From Tipula vernalis (taxonomy: Eukaryota > Arthropoda > Insecta > Diptera > Tipulidae), in the NCBI GenBank assembly GCA_958295665.1, contig OY282558.1:334029106-334093105 (forward strand): a stretch of DNA of 64,000 nucleotides, read 5' to 3'. The position numbers and the translations under genes were made by a program. Position 1 is the stretch's first letter, and every line of letters begins with the position of its first letter. The notes under the pieces are model-generated. The model was not told the DNA's origin. It did no database searches and was given only the letters and a program-made list of their open reading frames with translations. Positions 24,542 to 35,445 of this stretch are shown piece by piece.

Positions 24542-25800
24542 TTTAGTTTGCCAAGTATAAATTCGTTGAAATTTACGGTCTCTAATAAATAAATAATTAA
24601 CACGATCCTCAATAAGTACAACAAATTTAATTAGTAAAACCTAATCGAGATCGCGCGGTCTACTTTTGAGCCATTAACGAGATTTTTTAAAACTTAAAAT
24701 TCTTTATTAAATTTAATTTATGCAAGTTAGGTGTAAACAATTATTAATTAAAATAATTTAGGAAAATCAGTGGACTTAAATTGGATCTAGGAGTTTTGCT
24801 CTAATTAAGTAGTAATTAATCAGATTATATACCCGTTTTGTAACACAATTATTTATAAATTTAAGTAACTTTAACTATAAAAAAAACTAAAAAAATGGTG
24901 AATAAACGTAGATCCAAATTAGCTCATTTTAAAAGAACAATTGTTAACTATAAATTGTATTTCTTGGTTTTAATTATATTGGGATTTATAATATAATAAA
25001 TTTCGATTAAAAATTTTGAGTTTGTGAACGGAAAGTGGTTCTTGCGATCCGAAATCGGGCGATCTTGAAAATATATTGCACCGAATGTAGATCTAGTTAA
25101 ATTGAACTAAACCAACGTTTTTTCGTAAAAATAAACATTGTTTTATTAAGTAGATATTAATTACTTACCTCTAATCATTAAACAACTGATTTTTAATAAA
25201 TATAATACGGTTAAAACCTTATTTGGTAACTTCACTTCTTTTGCGAATTTTATAACGTCTTTTCACACAAGACACTTTGCTGCAACTGACATACGATGTA
25301 GTGTGCATTCGTGCGTTAAAATTAATAGTTATACAAGGTTAAATGAGACAAAAAATGAACACATGCAACTTAACACATCAATAAATATAGTTCAATATTC
25401 AATACTTGTAAATCATGCGCATTTTTCTTATTTTAACAGAAAAACCGTTTAACGATCCACAATTGGTACCGCGATCTGGATTGTGGTCTTTTACCTTATA
25501 GCTTATTTATTTAATATTGAATTAAATATATTAAAAATGATTGTGTATGCTACTTTTTCTTTTAAAGGGAAAATTACTTCGGTCTAAAAAGACCAATGTA
25601 TTGAAATCTTGTCAAAAATGGCCAAAAATTTGTTTGATCCAAAACCACTTTTCTCGACGTTTTGAAAGTCCTTGAGTCCGAAAAAGCAAAAAAAAAATAA
25701 TATGTCCGTCTTTCTGGACGTCTGGATGTCTGTACCCATGATATCTCGAGAATCGCTTATCCGATTTAGAATTTTTTTTTCCAAAAATTTGTTTTTATGG

Positions 25801-25908
25801 TACGACATATGATTGTATGATGGTACGATTACACGATGATATAATGTTATGTCGTGTATGATGGCATGATGGTTTGATGCTATGGTAGTACGATGCTATG
25901 ATCCTATG
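25801..25908. repeat. Degenerate 8-bp minisatellite, left half
   Basis: A period-8 array of variants of TATGATGG (TATGATTG, TACGATTA, CACGATGA, CATGATGG, TACGATGC). It stops where CAATGCCACTACATAAAAAG begins. It resumes in the same orientation at 28648-28737, so the element between them split one array. Confidence 0.75.
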
Positions 25909-26079
25909 CAATGCCACTACATAAAAAGCCATAAAAAAAAAACTTGTAGTGGTGTTAAGGGAATAAAGATTTTTATTTTCCTATGGAATGTAAACAAAAT
26001 CATATGGGATTTTGTGTTGCCTTTATTTTCAATTTAAATGAAAATTTTTATTGATAAATAGAAATAATTTTAAATTAAA

Positions 26080-28127
26080 TACAATCTGTTTCGTCGGCAA
26101 GTGACCCCTTGTGTGTTGGTGATACTGTGTGTTATTGGCTCGATTTTAATTGTTTGCGGTTTTTGAAAACTTATGAGTCACTTTATTGGTTATTTTGCAC
26201 ACTAAGCCAGGTTTTTGTAAAGAATGTAACAAATTATGGGAAAATTACATTTTTTTACTTACACAATTTTTTTACTTAAAAAAACCTCTACGTTTTAAAA
26301 AAAATGAACTGTAAGTCGGAAAAATGTCCCTAGACATGGTTATTTTATTTATAATTATTAATCTACAGCATAATATGTACAAATTCACAAAACATTGTTA
26401 CTACCAACTCACAAAATATTCGAACAGCAATTTGTCGAAAAAATAGCGTTTGTAGCCGTTTAGGTATAGTGATGTTATCTAACCAAATCTTTTAAATGAT
26501 CGAAAACTCAAATTGGTAAGTAATAATAAATAGTTCAGTTGTTCGCTAACCGATCGTGTGATACTATGTACTCTCAGTGTTCTGTATTTTAACAATTTTA
26601 AGGTTGTGTGATAATTAAAAGGACAGTTTGTGTTAAGTAAACGCTTAATCATTACAATGACACATTTGCGTGATCTACAAAATTCTCATGTAGCCGATAT
26701 GCATTTTATAAAGCTGTTCTGTAATGGAAATGCACGCGCTGCTGTCGAAAAATACGGGCGTCGATATCCAGCAGGCCAGTACTTGGGTATAGGACATTCA
26801 TTGCAATACATCGACGTTTTTCCAAACAAGGATTATTCCAACAACAACACGAGTCCAGCGTGAATATTAACGTACACGTTGGAAGAGGATTTATTACGAT
26901 TAATACGCGCTGGCCCTACGACAAGTATCACTCGCCTATCGATAAGATTAGGCATATCGAGGTCAAGAAGGCCTTACTGCTTATCACTTTCGTCGTGCTC
27001 AACATCTGGGAGATGTGAACCATCGTGCTAGATCAGATTTTTTATAACTGGATAATTTCACAGCAAAGAAGTGATGCCAATTTTATAAGGAGAATATTGT
27101 GGACAGATGATGCTACTTTCACCAGGGGGGTATAACAAATTATAGTAACCTCCATGTTTGCACCATCGAAAATCCACACGTTGCAAGGGAGACAGCTTTC
27201 CAGAGCCAATTTTCTACAAATGTATGGGCGGGAATGATCCACGATTAACTTACATACTACCAAACAGGCTTGATCAACACGTATTATTAGAATTTTCAGG
27301 AATCACGTTGTCTTTGCTCATGGAAAAGTGCCATTGTTGAGGAGCAGGCGAATGCAGCTGCAATTAGATGGAGCTCCAGCACATTTTGCAAAGATAATAC
27401 GTGATCATTTGAATGAAAATTATGCACGGTGGATCGGTAGAGGAGGTCCTGTAGCATGGCCGCCAAGGTCCCCTGATCTTACGCCCCTAGAGTTTTATTG
27501 CTAACAGCAATAATTTTCGCTGCTGCAGCAGAAACAAGAGGCAACCCTTAACAATTGCGTTGGACAACAACTAGTGTGATCAGGAGAGCCTTTGTTTGTT
27601 TACAAGAGGGTGGAGAGCATTTCGAGTATGTCATTTAATTAAAAATGTTTAATAATTTGTAATACAAATTGTTTTTATTGATTAAAACAGTAATTTTTTA
27701 ATTCTTTGACTTTAATTTAAATATCTTGTTTGTTTAAATTCCATACTTTCTCTAGGTGATTTTTGGGCGGTATTTTTAATAGTTAGCTAGTAACAAAGTT
27801 TTGTCAATTTGTAGATATTTTGCTGTAGATTAATAATAATAATTAAAATAATTAACTTAATGGGACATTTTCTCGACTTACAGTTCAGTTTTTTTAAAAA
27901 GTAAAGGTTTTCTTAAGTAAAAAAAAAATGTTATTTTCCCGTAATTTTTTACATTCTTTAAAACCTGTCAAATAAAGTGACTCATAAACTTTTAAAAACC
28001 GCAAAAAGAATTAAAATCGAGCCCATAACTTGAAAAGGCGACACCCACTTTAAAGGATTTTTTGCGATAATTTTACTTAAATATTCCGAATTTTTCGGCT
28101 GGTCACTTGACGACGAAACACATTGTA
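26080..28127 (+). mobile_element. Tc1/mariner-superfamily element with long TIRs, copy 1
   Basis: It begins TACAATCTGTTTCGTCGGCA and ends GACGAAACACATTGTA, with arms that match, with gaps, for about 300 bp (shared words: GGCTCGATTTTAATT, AACAAATTATGGGAAAA, AATGAACTGTAAGTCG). TA is duplicated at the ends. The mirror arm of the host palindrome near 28455 reads straight across this point and confirms the TA insertion. The same family occurs inverted at 40231-42572. Confidence 0.85.
26630..27640 (+). pseudogene. Tc1/mariner-type transposase relic (DUF4817-like HTH), copy 1
   Basis: The first frame holds HVADMHFIKLFCNGNARAAV and EKYGRRYPA, the helix-turn-helix commonly annotated DUF4817 in insect transposases. 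Later pieces in other frames read EEDLLRLIRAGPTTSITRLS, ILWTDDATFT (first catalytic Asp), MQLQLDGAPAHFA (second Asp) and PPRSPDLTPLEFYC (third acidic position). Several frameshifts and stops break it, and sequence is missing after LEFYC. All three acidic positions can still be read, unlike copy 2. Transcription would be rightward. The element cannot make an intact protein. Confidence 0.8.
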
Positions 28128-28647
28128 TATCTTGCAGCTTGTACAGAATTTTAATTGAAATTAATAAAATTTTAATTAACAATTTTGCATTTTAGTAAAT
28201 TGATTTTTAGGGAAATCGTGTTCGTGGGGGGCTTCGTGTTTTTTTTTAAATTTCTTTTCGTAGATTACTAAATTGGTTTTATTATAAATCATGTAGTAGC
28301 ATTGGTAAAGTACTAAAACTAATCTAGTAATCTACGAAATGAAATTTTTTAAAAAAGCACGATGTTTGAGAATAAAAATCAGTTTACTAAAACGCAAAAT
28401 TGTGAATTAAAATTTTATTAATTTTAATTAAAATTGTGGACAAGCTGCAATTCGATATATTTAATTTAAAATTATTTATATTTATCAATAAAAATGTTCA
28501 TTTAAATTGAAAATAAAGACAACACAAAATAATTCCAATATGATTTTGTTTACGTTGCATAGAAAAATAAAAATCTTTATTCCCCTCTTTATATTGGGGA
28601 TTTGACTTTTGTAGACTAATGTCACGGCTATTTATGTAGTGGCATTG

Positions 28648-28737
28648 TTATAAGATTCTACGACGATATGATTTTAGATCATATTGTCGTACGATACTAT
28701 TATGGTATGATGGTATGATTGTATGACTTTACGTACC
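28648..28737. repeat. Degenerate 8-bp minisatellite, right half
   Basis: Continues the TATGATGG-type array from 25908: TACGATAC, TATTATGG, TATGATGG, TATGATTG, TATGACTT. The orientation is direct, not inverted, relative to the left half. Confidence 0.7.
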
Positions 28738-29340
28738 ATATTAGTATTAGCCGCCTGTGACGTTATATCAATCCAATTTTGCAGAACAGCAAAATTGCCG
28801 AACCGTAGTGATAGTGACATTATTTTGAATGGAAGTGAAAAACTAGTTCCAACCGCCATTCAACAAATAAACAACAATCGGAAAATGAGGTTCGGAAAAT
28901 GAGAATGCAAGGATCCTGATGAAAATGCAGTTTTGGAAGGATGGAGAGCCAGGATATAAGATTGATTTCAACACCGGTTCTGTGATCTTGGCGCAGTTTT
29001 TTTTTATTATTTTGTTTTCGACTATTTCTGAGTTTTAACACAACCTATTACAAATGAGCTCTTGCTCAAAATAGTTTGTGTTAATAGCTAAAATTTAATA
29101 AATAAATAAATAAAATAAATAAATAAAATTACAACACGCGACATTTAAAAATACATCCCAAATTGTTAATTAGTATTGTAGCTATTACCCTTGTTTTTAA
29201 GAAAATAATAAACATACCGTAAGCAAATAGGTACCCTTTTTTTGTGGTAATAAAATAATAAATATTTAGCGAAACGTAAATACATATTATTTTTAACCAT
29301 CAACAGAAATTATTGAGTTTTATGAACGTCCTTATATGAA
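28738..29340. other. Non-coding segment with (AATA)n tract
   Basis: A GC-richer stretch at 28740-29000 is followed by AT-rich DNA and an AATAAATAAATAAATAAAAT tract at about 29096-29130, which could be a retroposon tail. No protein family was recognised in the frames at 28674-28859 or 28820-29041. Confidence 0.5.
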
Positions 29341-29645
29341 TATAATTAAAACAAAAATCTAAATGATTTCATTACGAAATGCAATAAGAAACAAAAAAAC
29401 CATCCGAAAATTTTAGTAACGTTCCGTTGCGAAAATTTTCGTAATCCGAAATTCAAGAATACCATTTTAGTAACTTACATTTTCACCTTCTCTCACGAAA
29501 TTTTATTATTTCTTTTTTCCTCTCTTCGCTGTATCCGTAATGGTTTCAAGAATACTAAATTATGATTTCACCATTACTATTACGAAAATAGCATTACGAA
29601 AATTTTCGGTTACGAAAATTTTCGTAATGGTTCAAGAATAGCACC
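29341..29645. mobile_element. Right block of the ATTACGAAAATTTTCGTAAT inverted-repeat family
   Basis: The complement of 21446-22590. It runs from the CATTACGAAATGCAATAAGA block through GTAACGTTCCGTTGCGAAAA to the terminal GGTTCAAGAATAGCACCCC. It lacks the 252-bp MITE present in the left block. With the left block it encloses about 8.2 kb that includes the pogo and Tc1/mariner-type elements. Confidence 0.7.
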
Positions 29646-30249
29646 CCAGAAGACCCATTAGATTTTTGTTAAGGATGTTACATAATTTCTTGTCATCCTT
29701 ACGCGGAGAGAACCAATGCTAAGTGGCTTTGAGGAGTTTTTTATTTTAGTATATGAAACAGAAATGTAAATATTAATATTTTTCAAACAATTATCACGTT
29801 TTCCTGTCATCCTTGCTCAAAGGCTAAAATAATAAGCGGCTTTGAATAGTTCTCTATCTTATAGTACGTCAATAATTATTAAAAAAACACAAATTTTTTA
29901 TTTTTTTAATCTCTATTAATATTGGAATTTTAATAAATCGTTAAGGGAGGGGTCGGGGGTGCAGTCCATCCTCTAGTTTAAGGTATACAACGAATTAAAA
30001 TAACTTTTCAAAAATTTGTTATAATTTTTACGAATAAATAGGGAATTCTTATTTTATCAGTACTACGATTTTTAAAGGCAAATAAAGAAGAATTACTTTA
30101 TTTTTAAAATTAAAATATTTTTATATTTAAAATATAATTTAACACTTAAATAACAAAGTATTAGTAATTCATTTAAATTAAAACTAGAATGACAAAAAAT
30201 TCAATAGTGCACATTCTTCCAATTTGGGATATAATACAACTGTTAATTA
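29646..30249. other. Intergenic DNA
   Basis: No gene. An imperfect direct duplication pairs CTTGTCATCCTTACGCGGAG (29689) with CCTGTCATCCTTGCTCAAAG (29802), each followed by a GCGGCTTTGA / GTGGCTTTGA word, suggesting an old tandem repeat of about 110 bp. Confidence 0.45.
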
Positions 30250-30897
30250 GTATTTTTCCATAATCCTTTATTCGCAATTATACGCTTGCTACTCTTCTTG
30301 GCATACTTATTACCAAATACTCAATTATAGAGGATGGAATTCTTAACCATTCAGCGCTTATTCGGTCCCATAGCTCATTGATGGTTTTTGAGGTTATTCG
30401 TAATCTCGCAAACGCCTGTTGAGAATTGCCCGCAATTTCTATATCGGATTTAAATTCCGGCTTTGTGATGGCCATTTTTACATTGTAAATTTTTGCTCGT
30501 TCAACCATTATTGTACGATTTTGGCAGTGAGTTTGGGAATACCGTCTTGGTGAAAAATTCTTGGCCAAAATTTTCTTTTAAAATGGCTAAATACATTTCC
30601 TTGTTCATTATTATAAATATTTTTACTAAAGGGTCAATGTTCCACCAAGTAAAACAACCCCAAACCATCAAACTTCATCCACCATGTTTTACAGTTTCTT
30701 TGGCTTGGTGCTTCTGTAATTTATTGCCAGGTCTGTTCCAATTCCAATAATATTATGTCCCATCTGATTGAAAACGGTTTATTTTGGTTTTACCAAAGAT
30801 CGAAATATAATTTGATCTATGGTTTTACCTAACCAATTAATTCGTTTCGAATTTTCCGCATTGCAAGTTTTTTGCTCTGTTCTAATCTTTAAACGCG

Positions 30898-30900
<3 letters not shown>
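30250..30900 (-). pseudogene. Tc1-like transposase relic, middle to C-terminus
   Basis: On the minus strand, SKRINWLGKTIDQIIF at about 30800-30860 fits the segment before the first catalytic motif of Tc1 transposases. VWGCFTWWNIDPLV follows (Tc1 'VWGCFS..G.GPL'). The 96-codon frame at 30278-30568 ends in TINELWDRISAEWLRIPSSI and SMPRRVASV, the classic Tc1 C-terminus ('LW..I..EW..IP......L..SMPRR...VI'). Frame changes separate these pieces, and the catalytic DDE motifs are damaged. The 5' side runs directly into the (TA)n tract. Tc1 elements insert at TA, so such a tract is a natural target. Confidence 0.8.
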
Positions 30901-30978
<78 letters not shown>

Positions 30979-30991
30979 TATATATATATAT
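30901..30991. repeat. (TA)n microsatellite, about 90 bp
   Basis: A pure TA/AT tract from 30902 to about 30970, a short AAA interruption, then TATATATATA to 30991. Long IYIYIY frames across it on both strands are artefacts of the repeat. Confidence 0.95.
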
Positions 30992-32213
30992 TTTAATCAT
31001 AAAATTAAACTCCAACAGTTACTTTGCTTTTTTCGAGAGTTGAGACGCTGTTAAATTTAAATCACCGTAGTATTAAACGTTAGTACAGAATTTAAAGATT
31101 TCTAGATGTCGTTAATTTTCCTTCGGCATTTTAAATTTATTATAAATTAAATGACAATGTAAGAAATATAATATATAAAATCATTTCTTGATTAATTAAT
31201 TTATCCCAAACTACACAGTTCATATATAGCTTAATTATTTATTTACGCTCGTAAATGCTGTTTAGCGTCATTATAACTACTATTTATGTAACTATATATA
31301 TAGTATAGTTTTTTGTTTATATAAAAAAAGAAACTATTTCAATTTATATACCTCTCTAAATTTATTTACCTGCTTTCGATTCATCGATGAAAATCAAAAA
31401 CATGTATGAGCATACTCATATAATGTGAAATAAAAAAAATCGTTGAGGTCAAAAACCGATAATAAATAAAAGCAATATTTATCATTTTATGTACTACATA
31501 AATAATAATACTTATATGAAATGAAGTAAGAATTAGATCTTGCTGTTTAATATAAACAAACATAATATAAGTAAACTACACACAAACATTTTTTGTAAAT
31601 GAACATAAATTGAAATGTAAACAACAGTAAAAATAGTTAATATAAAAGTACATTATAATTGTGTCTATTAATAGTTAATGTTGTTAGTGTCCTTTATAGG
31701 GTTGAACGTAAAGGTGTATTATTGAAGTTTTGTAGAGCTTCGTAAACTGAACCATAAATTTAAAAAAGTTTAGTAGGATTAATAATTTCCACTTTCCACG
31801 AAAAATTACTATTTTATTTATTTATCATACTTAATGCTTTATTTGTTTTAAACTCGTGTATAGGGTAAAAACTCAAGATTTTCAATGGAAATTAGGAGGG
31901 GGTTAGTTGTGCATACATGAACATATAATTTTTAGATTTCCTTTTATGTTGCGTAAGCATAATAAAATATATAAATCGAAAAATAATTTGGAGGACACAA
32001 CAACTACAAAATTTCACATAATTGCATAAAGAATCACCATAACCGCGCTAAAAAATGTAGTAATAGGGAAAATATAACACGCGACGTATTTTTTGTTAGT
32101 TATATCTAAGCAATCAATAACAAGTTCAGTGTTTGTTTCATCATTGAGTATGTTACCAAAAATAATAAAAAGGAAACCTTATAAATTATGCACATATGCG
32201 TATGTTAGGACAG
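30992..32213. other. AT-rich intergenic DNA
   Basis: No recognisable coding or repeat structure. Frames at 31381-31563 and 32093-32281 have no domain. The second runs into the mariner end. Confidence 0.5.
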
Positions 32214-33117
32214 ATACTACATGGGCTGAAAAGTTTCCTGTATTGACACATACGATTGCTGTATTGAGTTACCATTATTAAATTTCGAAAATAGAATCTT
32301 TTATTCGGCGCCATTTACATTTTCAAGTCGATCGTCATTTAGTTTGCATTTCACAAATAACAAAATTGACGTATTCTGCATTTTATTACGAATGGATTAG
32401 TTTCAAATTCGTAAAAACGCGAACCTGTAACCACTTCACAACAATATTTGGACTTGTCAGAAGATAATAAGAAGGGGTTTTTGCGTCGATTAATAATAGT
32501 TGATGAAGCATCGATTCATCACTACGAACCAGAGTCTGGACAACAGTCTGCACAGTGGATAGAACCCGGTCAATGTCGACCGAAGCGTCCAAAAACACAA
32601 CAATCAGCTGGTAGGTTGTGGCCACTATTCTTTAGGATACATAAGGTATATTACTCATCTAAAAAAAGGAAAAACAATCACTGCCGAATATTATATTGCG
32701 TTAAGTATTGGACAAATTGAACGATGCAATCAAGCCAAAGCGGATACATTCGGCGAGGAAAAAAAATCTCTATCTTCAAGACAATGCATCCGCTAAAAAA
32801 TTGTGTCAATTTTACTTCGAATTACCTCCCCCATCCACCGTATTCTCCAGATTTGGGACCTAGCGACTATTTTATGTTTCCGAAATTAAAAGGATGGCTG
32901 TGGGGTAAGAGATTTGCTTCGAATGATGATGTAATAGGCGAAACAAACGCATAGGTTGAAGTATTTGAAAAATCGCTTTACAAGTAATGAAATGTTGGAG
33001 AATCGGTGTATGAAGTGTATTGAGTTAAGAGGAGATTGTACTGTAGATTAAATAAAAACATTACAAAACAAACTGCGGTTTATTATCAATACAGGAAATT
33101 TTTCAGCCCACGTATGT
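32214..33117 (+). mobile_element. Internally deleted irritans-type mariner
   Basis: Inverted ends CATGGGCTGAAAAGTTTCCT (left) and its near-complement at 33091-33113 bound about 0.9 kb; full-length mariners are about 1.3 kb. Plus-strand frames read IIVDEASIHHYEPESGQQSA (first catalytic Asp and the HHY.PES motif), KRPKTQQSAG, a shifted segment replacing FLQDNAPAH (reads IFKTMHPLK), then PPYSPDLGPSDYFMFPKLKG, the D34D 'SPDLAPSDYFLF' motif. The N-terminal HTH half is missing. Stops and a frameshift between 32720 and 32724 make it inactive. Same family as 12635 and 18423. Confidence 0.85.
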
Positions 33118-35445
33118 ATTTGTGAATCGATATATCTATACGTATTTTATACATTATATTTATTAAATAGCATATAGAATGAGTGATGTTATATTACTAA
33201 TTTTGTTTGGTTATTTATTTAGAAAAAGGTATATAAATATCCAAATTATTTCAATTGAATAGTTTACACGTTTGAGAATAAAGCTAATGGTAAGTAAGAA
33301 ATTTAACGCTAATAGGTAGATTAAATTAGGTACTACATGCACGCTAATGGTAAACTACTTACATAAACATTGAACAATTCCAAATAGGCATATGAAATAT
33401 AAAATAATGTAAACTACCTTAATTCATACGCTTACATAAATTTTACAAATAAATAGTTTTAATAGTTTATTTCAAAGGTGTTAAATTTGCAGCTTTTATC
33501 ATTTTATAAAAAGATGTGGTATTGTGGTTCATTTATCTAGGTACGAAGACATTTTTTTAAGAGAAATTTGCACCTTCTTAATAAGAACAAACCTAAAAAC
33601 GAAACAAAAAATGCATAATAAACTTTAATATTGAAATAAATTTAATAATTAATTCAAATTATTTATTCTGAAAATTGCAACCTTCATTAAATATAGCGCC
33701 AATTAAAATTAATTAAATCAAAATTCGAAAAACGATTCCGGAATAAATTCAGTTTATTCTCCTGTGTATTTTGATACATTTATATTTATGCAGTTTCTTT
33801 GGCCCAGGTTAGAGAAAAGGTAAGCTTTGTTGTCTAATTTTGAGAAATTTCATCACAATTCAAAGTAAAATAGCAGGAAAATTAAACAGAAAATTCCAAA
33901 AAGACATAGATAAAACTCTAAAGATTCTTTAAAACTATAGTTTGGATTAATAGTACTCTTGTGTATTTGGCCCTTAAATTAATCTAAATAGCTAGCTTGT
34001 TTTCACACTATAAATTTTACTCGAAATAATAGTTCTCGATTTTGTGATTTACATACAACTTTGGAATTCTAAATAGAATTTGAGTTCAGTTTGATAAATA
34101 TCGTCGTGTCCAAATAAGAGTATTACATCTGCAAATCATTAATTTTTTAGAGGGGCGTGTCAAGTTTTTAATGTTAAATTTGGCTTAATTTTTTTTTAAT
34201 AAAATTCTTGCCACACTTTCTGGAAAGGACTTTATTTAAAAAAAAATTAAGACGAAATTAGCATTAACAACTTTAAAGCCTCTTCAAAAAATTAGCGATT
34301 TGTAGATGTAATACTCGATACACGTGACTCGAGACGATATCACGTATTTAAAAAAAAAAAATGTTGATTTTGTAACATTTTCAGAGGAAAGTTTTCTCCT
34401 CACATTTTAACTGTTATATATGTGTTTCAATCGGTACTCAAATTTCATTCCAGTTCACGACCTGAAAGCATATTGCATATTAAAAGAATATTCACGTTTC
34501 TGGTAAGTTCGAATAGCACTCCAATTTAATCCTATTACTTAATTACCACCTTTACTATTATCGACGAAAGAAAATAGGTATTTAGGTAGCACTAGCTGGT
34601 TTTTCGAGTTAAAACCGAGCTGCAGTGTCTGCAGCTGTACCAATTGAATGTCTGGCAGATCAAAAGTTTGCCCGAATTTGTATTTTTGGCTAATATAAAT
34701 GTCGATCGGCAAGCAAGCCATCAAATATGATTATTTTAACTAATTTTTTTAAACGAAATGTTATTTATATTAGCGATATTTTAGTAAAAAGCTAGGAATG
34801 ATTGCTATAAACGCCAATATGAACTAGTTAAGTAGTAAGAGAAGATAAACAAAGACAATATTAACATGAAAAATAAAGATTAATTCGCAAATAATTTATT
34901 TTCTCATGACGCGTAATATTCATAGACGAATCTAATTACGATCGCCGACCCGCCTTCCTTGTAAGTACTGCACGGCTTCTAATTACCGACAAGCTATCAT
35001 GGAGCCTTACATTGTTCAGAAAGTAAGTATATATACGTAAAACGGGTATCCTTAATTTGGCACCGTGTCAGGTAGTACGTTAAAAGAGCCCCAAAATAAA
35101 TAGTATAGACATAAACGAACAAACAAACAATACTTACAAATTCTTAATCTACAAATAAATTATGAAAATGACGTGTTGTTACTATTTTTATCACTTTGAC
35201 GTAAGTAAAAGCTTTCTGTGGATTTGTGAAAATAAAAAATTCAAATTTTTTAAAAGTAACCTAAACATAAAAAAAAATTGATTTTTTCTCGTAAGAAACT
35301 GCAAACGTCATTTTTTTCAGATCATTTTTGAACCCAAATAATTTTTTTTTTGTTCCAAAATAATTAATTTAACATAAGAAAATTACTTGCGAGCGATAAG
35401 GTTAGGCAATATGAGATCAAAAGTACAAATATTCCGGCGCGAGTA
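33118..35445. other. AT-rich intergenic DNA
   Basis: No host gene seen. AGCTGCAG-TGT-CTGCAGCT (about 34618-34637) is a short inverted repeat in a GC-richer patch. Frame 34539-34724 has no recognisable domain. Confidence 0.5.

Larger units (their letters stand above)
22643..25496 (-). mobile_element. Pogo-like DNA transposon, about 2.85 kb, internally deleted
   Basis: Inverted ends AGGTAAAAGACC (22643) and GGTCTTTTACCT (ending 25496) are flanked by TA on both sides (22641-22642, 25497-25498), the target site of the Tc1/mariner/pogo superfamily. A second inverted pair, CAATTGTGGATCG near 22656 and CGATCCACAATTGG near 25453, lies just inside. More GTRGATC-type words are spread through both non-coding ends. 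The transposase lies on the minus strand in two overlapping frames and lacks its catalytic core, so the copy is non-autonomous. Confidence 0.85.
25909..28647. mobile_element. Palindromic non-autonomous element, itself interrupted
   Basis: Ends CAATGCCACTACATAAAAAG (25909) and its near-complement CTATTTATGTAGTGGCATTG (ending 28647) are the terminal repeats. Left arm 25909-26079 and right arm 28450-28647 are inverted copies, sharing ATTTTCAATTTAAATGAAAA and CAAAATCATATGG-type blocks. A further inverted pair lies inside 28128-28450 (TTGCAGCTTGTACAGAATTT against its complement near 28430). Removing the nested element at 26080-28127 leaves about 690 bp, nearly all palindrome. No coding capacity. 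The superfamily is not known. Confidence 0.75.

Noticed and set aside
25801..28737. Foldback element with satellite-like terminal repeats
   Set aside because: The 8-bp arrays at the two sides are in direct orientation, so they are the split target, not part of the inverted ends.
30779..31043. Two overlapping frames on opposite strands rich in Ile-Tyr
   Set aside because: They are translations of the (TA)n microsatellite, with only the ends coming from the Tc1 relic.
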